From Bacteroidota bacterium (GTDB lineage: Bacteria > Bacteroidota > Ignavibacteria > Kapaibacteriales > Kapaibacteriaceae): 14,408 nt of DNA. The stretch spans positions 6,656 through 21,063 of the forward strand of contig DNLG01000004.1 of assembly GCA_003488525.1 (NCBI GenBank), written 5' to 3'. The translations under genes and the position numbers were made by a program. A model generated the notes under the pieces. It saw nothing but the letters and a program-made list of their open reading frames with translations. It had not been told where the DNA came from and did not search any database. Each line of letters begins with the position of its first letter. Positions within the stretch are counted from its first letter, which is position 1. Positions 1-7,600 of this stretch are shown one piece after another.

Positions 1-245
1 GGAGACCAGCCCCGGGATGCTCCATCGAGCGTCGACCCTGAAGCAGCCGTCACACGCAAGTGCGGTCCGAAGGACGTCATGAGATCATGCGCCACATCGC
101 GAAAGCCATTGAAGAGCGACATAACGATGATCAGTGCTGCCGTTCCAATGATGATGCCCAGACCAGAGAGCACACCGATCAGGCCGATGAAAGAGAATCG
201 GCGTGGACGGAGATATCGTAGGGCGATCGTGAGGTCAATGTTCAT
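1..245 (-). CDS. LolC/LolE-type ABC transporter permease, N-terminal part
   Basis: This reading frame is open to the left window edge, so only the first 81 residues are visible. The start reads MNIDLTIALRYLRPRR, followed by a long hydrophobic segment (about residues 18-45) and then MSLFNGFRD. That order (Arg-rich N-terminus, first membrane helix, then S-x-x-NGF) is typical of LolC/LolE, the inner-membrane permeases that pass lipoproteins to LolA together with the ATPase LolD. MacB/FtsX-type permeases share the fold, so the exact member is not certain, and C versus E cannot be told from this piece. The start ATG overlaps the ppk stop codon as ATGA (242-245), which suggests translational coupling, and no separate Shine-Dalgarno sequence is seen. 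The protein should sit in the inner membrane. Confidence 0.8.
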   Translation of the reverse strand, partial: MNIDLTIALRYLRPRRFSFIGLIGVLSGLGIIIGTAALIIVMSLFNGFRDVAHDLMTSFGPHLRVTAASGSTLDGASRGWS

Positions 246-2383
246 CGGCGTTTCAGCTGCGCGAGCAGGTCGGCCTGCACACGCACGGGCGATGAGCCCG
301 GGCTGACGCGAACATACGAACCGTCGGACTGGAGCTGACGGGCCTTGACGTTGTCATCAAGGTAATGGGCAAGAAGCTCACGGAGCTTCTTGCGCACACG
401 CCGATCAAGCACGGGAAAGGCGATCTCCACACGACGCTCCATGTTGCGCGGCATCCAGTCGGCACTGGAGATGTAGACCGTCTCTTCGCCACCATTGCGA
501 AACCAGAAGATCCGGCTGTGCTCGAGAAACCGGTCGAGTACACTACGCACCGTGATGGTCTCGCTGACGCCGGCAATGCCCGGCTTCAGGCAGCAGACAC
601 CGCGGATGATAAGGTCGACCTTGACGCCGGCCATCGAAGCTCGGTAGAGTGCCTTGATGATCTTGGCATCAATCAGCGCATTCATCTTGGCGATGATGTA
701 TCCCTGACGTCCGGCCTTTTGATGCTCGATCTCTTTTTCGATGTGTCCGATGAACGTCTCGCGGAGGTTCAACGGCGCTACGGCAAGATGCTGCCATTGG
801 GCATGACGCGAATATCCCGTCAGCAGATTGAACAGGTGTACAAAGTCGCGTTCCAGCTCCTGACGTCCAGTGAAGATGCCAACGTCCGTGTAGAGTCGAC
901 TAGTCGAAAGATTATAGTTACCGGTTGCCACGTGCGCATAGGTCAGCACGCTGCGGCCTTCTCTGCGAATGACCAGGCAGACCTTACAGTGGACCTTCAG
1001 GCCCATGACGCCATAGACCACGTGCACGCCGGACTGTTCCAGAGCGCGTGCCCAGGCGATGTTCGTCTCTTCGTCAAACCGCGCCTTGAGCTCAACAAAC
1101 GCCGTGACATTCTTACCGAGACTTGCGGCGCGCTTCAACGCATCGATCACCGGTGAACGGCCACCGGCTCGGTAGAGCGTGATCTTGATGGCAAGCACGT
1201 TCGGGTCATCGACGGCCGCCTCAATGAACTTCACCACGGAGTTACTGAATGAATCGAACGGGTGATGCACGAACAGATCGCGTTCCTTGAGCACATCGAA
1301 GATGCTTACTCCCTCGGCCTCAAACTCGGGAAGCACGCGTGATGTGAAGGGGGCATCTTTGAGCTTGCGCTTGTCCAGCTGCAGCAGCACCAGAAAGTCC
1401 TGCAGATTCAACGGAATCTCAACCGGATAGACATCCGACATGTCCAGCTCAAGAGCCCGCGTAAAGAACTGCATGAGCCCCTTGGGCATGTCCGAAGCAA
1501 CTTCCATGCGCACGGCATCGGTGCCCCAGCGACGCTGACGAATACCCTCGGCAACGGCCGTGATCAGGTCATTGGCCTCGTCCTCGGCGATCTCCACGTC
1601 CGCATCACGCGTGACGCGGAAGAGATGACTTTCGGCGATGCGGTGTCCGGGAAAGAGAATTCCGGCGTGCGCCCGAATGATCTCCTCAAGCAGCACGTAG
1701 TGGTGGCCCCCTGTTCGTGGTATCTTCAACAGCCGGGGCAGTGCCGATGGCAGCTGCACTACGGCAACCTTTGATTCATCATCGTCGGCTACCTCGTCAT
1801 AGAGCACAAAGGCAACCGTCAGCGACCTGTTGAGGAGTCGTGGAAACGGATGTCCTGGGTCAAGGGCAAGGGGCGTCAGAACAGGCAGAATGTTATCGAT
1901 GAAGTCTGTCTCGATCTCCAACCGTTCCGACTTTGTCAGATCACCGAACGAGTGGATGATGATGCCTTCTTTGATGAGCGACGGCTTGACGGACTCGTTC
2001 CAGATACTCGCCTGGCGCTTATAGAGCGGAAGCAGTCGCGTGCGGATCTCGCGGATCTGATCCTGCGGTGCCATACCGTCCTCAGACAGCTCGGTCACCC
2101 CCGAGGTGATCTGCTCCTGCAGACCGGCCACGCGGATCATAAAGAACTCGTCGAGGTTGGTCGAGAAGATCGACAGGAACTTAAGCCGCTCCAGGAGCGG
2201 GTGCTGCATGTCGTCGGCTTCGTCAAGCACACGCTTGTTGAACTCAATCCAGGAGAGTTCGCGGTTGAGGTAGAGTCCTTCGTCGTCGAGGTCGATCTCG
2301 AAGGCCACACCGTCTGCCGGTGTTGGCAAGGGGGCTGAACCCGACCGTGCGGAAGGTCGGCGTCGTTGCGGGGTAGTCTTCAT
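242..2383 (-). CDS. ppk1: Polyphosphate kinase 1
   Basis: The product (713 residues, normal length for the family) reversibly transfers the terminal phosphate of ATP onto inorganic polyphosphate chains. All PPK1 domains are present. The N-terminal domain begins near residue 38 with LNRELSWIEFNKRVL and contains STNLDEFFMIRVAGL. The two phospholipase-D-like C-terminal domains carry the active site: the His that is phosphorylated lies in KVHCK (H465, matching E. coli H435) and the second His in FLEHSR (H622, matching E. coli H592). Arg residues in LYRAGG (R405) and KARFDEE (R435) and the SSADWMPRN motif are also intact. About 35 low-complexity residues precede the conserved part. The ATG at 2383 has no convincing Shine-Dalgarno sequence. 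The gene lies 47 bases downstream of the lamin-tail gene and overlaps the permease gene, so it is probably co-transcribed with both. Assignment is secure. Confidence 0.97.
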   Translation of the reverse strand: MKTTPQRRRPSARSGSAPLPTPADGVAFEIDLDDEGLYLNRELSWIEFNKRVLDEADDMQHPLLERLKFLSIFSTNLDEFFMIRVAGLQEQITSGVTELSEDGMAPQDQIREIRTRLLPLYKRQASIWNESVKPSLIKEGIIIHSFGDLTKSERLEIETDFIDNILPVLTPLALDPGHPFPRLLNRSLTVAFVLYDEVADDDESKVAVVQLPSALPRLLKIPRTGGHHYVLLEEIIRAHAGILFPGHRIAESHLFRVTRDADVEIAEDEANDLITAVAEGIRQRRWGTDAVRMEVASDMPKGLMQFFTRALELDMSDVYPVEIPLNLQDFLVLLQLDKRKLKDAPFTSRVLPEFEAEGVSIFDVLKERDLFVHHPFDSFSNSVVKFIEAAVDDPNVLAIKITLYRAGGRSPVIDALKRAASLGKNVTAFVELKARFDEETNIAWARALEQSGVHVVYGVMGLKVHCKVCLVIRREGRSVLTYAHVATGNYNLSTSRLYTDVGIFTGRQELERDFVHLFNLLTGYSRHAQWQHLAVAPLNLRETFIGHIEKEIEHQKAGRQGYIIAKMNALIDAKIIKALYRASMAGVKVDLIIRGVCCLKPGIAGVSETITVRSVLDRFLEHSRIFWFRNGGEETVYISSADWMPRNMERRVEIAFPVLDRRVRKKLRELLAHYLDDNVKARQLQSDGSYVRVSPGSSPVRVQADLLAQLKRR

Positions 2384-2430
2384 ACGTGGCTCAGGTCACG
2401 AAGCTACCGATCCTTTCGTGCATTGCCGTG

Positions 2431-4155
2431 TTATCTTTTCATCGGCGGAAGGTCGCTCTGACCAACGTTGACAAGACAGCGCTCGACATGATGATCGGTG
2501 GTTGAAAGCGCCGTGCACTCGAGCACGGCCACGTAGGTGCCGACGCTTACCGCCGCGCCCGTGGTGGCGTCACGCATGTCCCACACTGCCGACCCAGTTC
2601 GACCGATGACCTCGCCATTGAGAAGCTCGGCAACCTGGATCCCGTCGAGTCTGAAGATCCTCATCCGGCCGATGCCCTGCTCGATGGGTTGCTCCCAGGT
2701 GATCACGCAAGGATAGAATGCCGATGACATCACCGCCGAACATGGATCCGGCCAGCTTCGCATGCCCACGATCACAGGTGGCGGCAGCCCGACGCTGTTC
2801 GGCCCGCCGGGAGTTCCGCCCGACGGGTGGACGCATGTCGTCCATGCCGCCAAGCCCCCTGAGCTCGTCCACGGTGCACGGCGTTCAAGCGAGCGGCCGC
2901 GCGTGGTCAGGATCGCTACATGCGCATCGTCATCGTAGGTAACCCTCTCAACAACCAGACCCTCGGGAGTGCGCAGTGTTACGGCATCCGATGTGGCATT
3001 GATGTTCATGGCCGGACGCATCAGCGTCCAGTATCCTACTCCCTGCATATGCCGTAGCGCCGTATCGACCGATACGGCCATATAGGCAGACGGCAGGATC
3101 AGTGCCGGCGGAAGGATCACGCACCGACGTCCCGATGCATCCTCCAGCGTCCAGCCAGCAACGTCCAGGGGCCGCGGCGTGCCGTTCCAGATCTCCACAT
3201 ACTCGGTCTGATGATCGTCCGGCTCGGCCATCATCTCCGTAATGGTGATCCCCGGCCCAAGGGGCGCAGCAGTGATGCTCACCTCCAGCGTGTCGTTCTC
3301 CGGTCGATCATCGCCGGCATTGATCGTAACGCGAAGAACTATCGTTCTCACCGTGTCGGCTCGGCCGAGATCCAGATGGTCGATGGTTATCTCGCTGCTT
3401 CTGCCCGGTTCAAGGGGCGGGATCTCTCCGCGGCGGTGGTCAGCGCCAATTTCAATGACGAACCGCCGCGCAGCAGACGTCAGGAGTCCGGCATTGCGCA
3501 TGCTGACGGTGATCGACGAGTCGAGTACCTGCAGAGGCATCACACGTACATCTTGTGGCAGCAGGACACAGGAATTCAGTGTTCCGCAGCTTGCACTGTC
3601 TCGGCGCTGCGAGGCCGACCATGACGATCGGTACGTTACGGTGCCGTCGACCCATTCACCGCAGCGCTCAATGCTGCGTCCACGCACATGCCGTCGCATG
3701 TCATACGTCACCGAATCGACGATCGACGAGTCGGAGCTGCGCAGCTCTACGCGGTCGACCGTGTTGTTGAGCGACGGCAATTGGCACTCGATGACAACAA
3801 CGTCTGCCGGAATCGATCGCGTTTCGGCCAGTGCCTCCGCATCCGGTGTTAGAACGGCAAAGCCCCCTGCCGGAATAGTCACATCAGCAATTGACGCATA
3901 CGTGCGGCTGTCGCAGATCATCCACGAGACAAGCCTCAACGGACGACCGCCGGTGTTAACGCACTCCACCCATTCCGGCTCTCCTGATGCCGGTGTTGGA
4001 TGCACTTCCGTGATAAGCAGCTGCGCCGACATGGTCGCAGGAACAGCCAGCGGTGCCAATACGCAGGCGAGCCCGCAGGCGATCACGCAGGCGCACGTGC
4101 AGGCAGCATGCACGGCATCGTGCAGAACACCAGGAATTGAAAGGGAGTATGTCAT
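2431..4155 (-). CDS. Secreted protein with two lamin-tail domains
   Basis: This 574-residue protein has an N-terminal export signal, with a hydrophobic region at about residues 17-43 ending in MSAQ. Two lamin-tail (LTD) domains follow. The first, about 44-195, starts LLITEVHPTP; the second, about 302-455, starts ITITEMMAEP. Both close with the usual GRS(I/L)ER ... G-T-x-NS pattern. Between them, about 200-296, is a CARDB-like beta-sandwich. The last 110 residues (RMRIFRLDGIQVAELLNG, then SVGTYVAVLE) resemble the FlgD-like Ig fold often found at the C-terminus of surface proteins in this group. LTDs are binding modules of extracellular proteins, and no catalytic motif is seen. I chose the ATG at 4155 because AAGG lies five bases before it; an in-frame TTG at 4173 would add six residues, including one Lys. 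The molecular function is unknown. Confidence 0.85.
   Translation of the reverse strand: MTYSLSIPGVLHDAVHAACTCACVIACGLACVLAPLAVPATMSAQLLITEVHPTPASGEPEWVECVNTGGRPLRLVSWMICDSRTYASIADVTIPAGGFAVLTPDAEALAETRSIPADVVVIECQLPSLNNTVDRVELRSSDSSIVDSVTYDMRRHVRGRSIERCGEWVDGTVTYRSSWSASQRRDSASCGTLNSCVLLPQDVRVMPLQVLDSSITVSMRNAGLLTSAARRFVIEIGADHRRGEIPPLEPGRSSEITIDHLDLGRADTVRTIVLRVTINAGDDRPENDTLEVSITAAPLGPGITITEMMAEPDDHQTEYVEIWNGTPRPLDVAGWTLEDASGRRCVILPPALILPSAYMAVSVDTALRHMQGVGYWTLMRPAMNINATSDAVTLRTPEGLVVERVTYDDDAHVAILTTRGRSLERRAPWTSSGGLAAWTTCVHPSGGTPGGPNSVGLPPPVIVGMRSWPDPCSAVMSSAFYPCVITWEQPIEQGIGRMRIFRLDGIQVAELLNGEVIGRTGSAVWDMRDATTGAAVSVGTYVAVLECTALSTTDHHVERCLVNVGQSDLPPMKR
4057..4104 (-). repeat. 12-bp tandem repeat, four copies, inside a signal peptide
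   Basis: Four consecutive 12-base units (4057-4068, 4069-4080, 4081-4092, 4093-4104) all end in GCAGGC on the plus strand. In the coding direction each unit begins GCCTGC and encodes Ala-Cys-x-x, giving ACTC, ACVI, ACGL and ACVL. The other six bases of each unit differ, so the repeat is diverged. The period is a multiple of three, so gain or loss of a unit would change the signal peptide by four residues without a frameshift. Confidence 0.85.
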
Positions 4156-4160
4156 ACCCC

Positions 4161-4164
4161 CCTT
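4161..4164 (-). promoter_or_regulatory. Ribosome binding site of the lamin-tail gene
   Basis: On the minus strand AAGG, the start of the longer run AAGGGGGG, lies five bases before the ATG at 4155. It decides that start over the in-frame TTG at 4173, which has no such element. Confidence 0.55.
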
Positions 4165-4180
4165 GTACGGCAACGTCGAG

Positions 4181-4657
4181 TTAGCGTGACATTAGCACGG
4201 CAACGATCTGCTCGAGCAACGTTACATCGTCTGCCGAAAACCGATCAACGACCGGACTGTCCACATCCAGAACACCAACCAGAACACCGGCACGGATCAT
4301 CGGTACAACGATCTCACTGCGACTGGCAGCATCACAGGCAATGTGTCCGGGAAATGCCTCTACGTCCGGAACAACAAGTGTGCGACGCTCCTGCGCGGCC
4401 GTTCCGCATACGCCACGTCCAAGGGCAATGCGAATGCAGGCCGGCCTGCCGTGGAAGGGTCCAAGCACCAGCTCCGTTCCATCGAAAAGGTAGAATCCGC
4501 ACCAGTTCACCTCCGCAAGCGCGTGATACATGATCGACGCAGCATTAGCCAGGTTGGCAACCAGGTTATGCTCTCCTGCGGTGACGTGCTGCACGGTGTG
4601 CAGGATTGACTCCCGCAGGAGCCGCGGATCAGTGGAGCGGTCTGGCAGTGTGAACAT
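4181..4657 (-). CDS. msrC: Free methionine-(R)-sulfoxide reductase (GAF domain)
   Basis: This 158-residue cytoplasmic enzyme is one GAF domain that reduces free L-methionine-(R)-sulfoxide to methionine, normally recycled by thioredoxin. The family signature is complete: NWCGFYL, LVLGPFHGRPACIRI, GRGVCGTAA, FPGHIACD, SEIVVPM and GVLDVDSP. The three catalytic and resolving cysteines are at 74, 84 and 108; their spacing of 10 and 24 is the same as C84, C94 and C118 of the E. coli enzyme. The length is close to the usual 160-165. The gene starts 12 bases after the metalloprotease stop and ends 25 bases before the lamin-tail start, so it is probably read on one messenger with both. No clear Shine-Dalgarno sequence precedes the ATG, which may mean re-initiation from the gene upstream. 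A role in oxidative-stress repair is established for the family. Confidence 0.95.
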   Translation of the reverse strand: MFTLPDRSTDPRLLRESILHTVQHVTAGEHNLVANLANAASIMYHALAEVNWCGFYLFDGTELVLGPFHGRPACIRIALGRGVCGTAAQERRTLVVPDVEAFPGHIACDAASRSEIVVPMIRAGVLVGVLDVDSPVVDRFSADDVTLLEQIVAVLMSR

Positions 4658-4669
4658 ACCGGTCGGGTT

Positions 4670-7600
4670 TCAACGTCGGATGGTGAGCGTGGTGACGTGT
4701 GTTGTCAGTGGCATCACAAAGCGCACGTAGTAGGTCCCCTGTGCCAGTGGGGATACGTCGATGTCATGTCCGCCGGCACTGATCTCTCGGCGCGCAACCA
4801 CACGTCCGTGGACGTCAACGATCTCTACTGTCGACGGCGATGCCGATGCGACCTTGATGAGATCACTTGCCGGATTCGGCATCACGTGCGGTGTCGATGG
4901 CAGCGACGCGTCGCCGTCACGGGGCTCATCGACCGACACCAGAACAGGCAGGGTCACCTGCACGCGCGTCTGATCTGAGCAGCCGCCCGGCCATGTGCGC
5001 GTGACCGTTATGATGCCAGCCGTATCGGCGGCATTCCAGCGCACCACGGCTGATGTCGATGAAGGATCTGATTGAAGCACGCCGCCGATCACGCTCCATG
5101 AATGCGAGGCATCGCGGATCTCGCGCACGTCGTATGCTGCCGTGTCACCGCGCTGCACGATGCGGCGACCCGACACCACAGCTGCAGCATGGGCGAGCTT
5201 GGCGCGGACCGTGTCCCAGCGGAACTCGACGTCACTGCGAGCTGCGGCATTGCGACGTGTAACGTCGACCGTGCGAAGCCCCCTGCCCTCATCAAGCAGC
5301 CAAGAGCCGAGCAGGCCGCTTTGTGGCTCAGTGAACCGGTCATACATCGACTGGCGGATCTGCTGCTGACTGCGCATGGTGTTCCATATGCGGAAATCGC
5401 GCATCGTTCCCTTCCAGTAGGTTCTCGAAAACGGATTGCCGCCCAGCGTAAGCTGACGTAGCTCACCCGGTGCGCCCGTGAAGTTTGATGACGCCGCAAG
5501 AACGCCGTCGTAGTAGATCGACATCGAATCATGCCCGTTGCTCACCAGCGCTACGTGCGTCCACTTGCCGAGGTTCTTTTCATACGAAGTCGAAACGCGG
5601 CCTTCTTCACGCCAGTTACCGTAATCCCAGTAAAGATTTTTATCACTCCACGGAGCATGCGACTGGAATCGACGGGATTCGTTGTCGGCCGCGCCGACCA
5701 TGAACGAGACACTGTTCATCAGCTGAGATGTCTCCACGTAGCTCCAGTACTCGACCGTTGCGGCCCGACCGTTATACAGGAAGTTCTCCGAAATGAGCCG
5801 GTTGCCATTGCCCTCAAACGTCACCGCGCTGTTGGTGCAGGGCGTACGCGTCGTGATCGACCCAGTTGTCCACGGTCCGTCTCCGTACGTGCTGCGTGGC
5901 CGCACGCGCAGTTCCATGGTCGAATCAGCCGGAAGTCCGCGAAGCGCATACGACACGGCAGAAGCGCCGGCCGGATGAGAGATGTTGTTCACGTCGATCA
6001 TCACGCCCTTCGAGGCCGTATCTACCACCTGGAGCTGATACCACAGTGCTCCGCGGGTTACCGAGCTTGACTGCCATGCAACGTCATGCACGGCGTTTCG
6101 TACCGACGGTGCAAGGCCGGTTCCGGATGTGAACCTCGATGCAGTGAGATTGACCGGATCGTCACAGACAATACCTGCCTGACTTGGCTTCCACATGCCG
6201 TCGGCGCTCAGCGTCAGGGTACGTCCGCGTACGCCATCGCGTGCGGACCGTGCAGCCCCCTCATCGAAACGCCACCAGCCAACGACCTTGGCGTTATCCG
6301 ATGCCGGTGGCAATCGACGTCCCATGCTGCTGCGGATCTCCTCTGCGCTGCGAACGACATTCCAGATGCGGAATTCATCGACCAAGCCGTTGAACCATGT
6401 CGAGGTGCGCATGCCACCAATGGTCAGCTCTTTGAGTCCGGTTGGCTGTCCCGCCTCATTGGCCGAGCCGACAAGTTCGCCGTTCACATAGATGGCCTTG
6501 AACGTTGCACCATCACTGACGAGCGCGATGTGCGTCCAGCGATCAAAGTTGCCGTCGCCGAACGGTGCTGAAATACGCCCCTTGCCACCAAGGTTGCCGT
6601 AGTCCCAGTATATGCGTCGATCCTCCCATGGCACATGCGCCTGAAAGCGGTTGCCACCGTCATCGGTTTCACCGATCATGAAGGTGGTCGTCGGACGCAG
6701 CGTCGAGCGGCGCACATAGGTCCAGAATTCAACCGTGACCGGTCCGCCGTTCCATGTGAGCGTGGGATCGGTGGCCTTCTGGCCCTGACCATTAAACTCG
6801 ACAGCAGAGCCTGCGCAGTTCTTTGTCGTGATGAAGGTGGAGGGGGCTGACCAAGGACCGACGAGGGTCTGATTCATCGCGCGGACGCGCCAGCGACGAG
6901 TGACGTTGAAGTCGAGCGGAACAATGATGTGACCAGCATCGCGCACAACATAGACGCGCTCAAGATCCTGGAATGAGGCGTCGGTGGCGACGTTGATTTC
7001 ATACTGATCGGCGCCCGGCACGCCGGACCATACCAGGTCAGCCATTGCCGGCACACCTTGCGATGCATCCGGAGGCGAGATAAGTCCGGGGGCCTGCAGC
7101 ACCGCGCCGGCAGCAAAGGACTGTGGCAATTCGCTGGCCACCGGTGTAAAGACGCTCTGCTGCGAACCAAGCGAAGTTCGAAGGGCGTAGTAGTAGCGTC
7201 GACCATTTTCAAGACCATCGTCGACGTAGGTGTCAACCGACCTGCGAAGCGTACGGATGCGCGACAGACCTGTGGCGCTTTCGCCACGCCAGATCTCAAT
7301 GCGCGCCGATTCATCCACATCGAACAACGACCACTGCAGGATCACGCGATTTGCGCCGGCTTCAAGTCGCAGGCCGTACGGAGGATTGACACCGACGGAG
7401 TTGTACTCCCGCCAGAACCGATTGTTGTTTTTGTTCGAGTCATCCTTGGCATCAGCGTACATCTCGATGACATGCACGCCGTTTGCCATGACTGGTGTTT
7501 TCGGAAACGCGATGGTATCCTGGGCAAGCCCCTTGAGCATCGGGTGTATGATGGTCGTGTCAAATGACGCCTCTGTGGCACGCGTCCAGCGCATGGTTAG

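Noticed and set aside
365..1156. Long plus-strand open frame (263 codons) antisense to ppk1
   Set aside because: It lies wholly inside a secure PPK1 gene and its translation shows no recognisable motif. Long antisense frames are expected at this GC content.
2397..2420. Inverted repeat CACGAA ... TTCGTG between the lamin-tail gene and ppk1
   Set aside because: The stem is only six base pairs with a twelve-base loop and no T-run follows on the minus strand, so it is too weak to call a terminator or regulatory hairpin.
4057..4104. Lipobox in the lamin-tail signal peptide (VIAC, GLAC)
   Set aside because: These arise from the Ala-Cys repeat, and hydrophobic residues continue past each Cys up to a normal-looking signal peptidase I site near MSAQ. 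Lipoprotein status is not supported.
3242..4189. Long plus-strand open frame (315 codons) antisense to the lamin-tail gene
   Set aside because: The translation is Ser/Arg-rich low complexity with no domain pattern, while the minus strand has a signal peptide and two lamin-tail domains.
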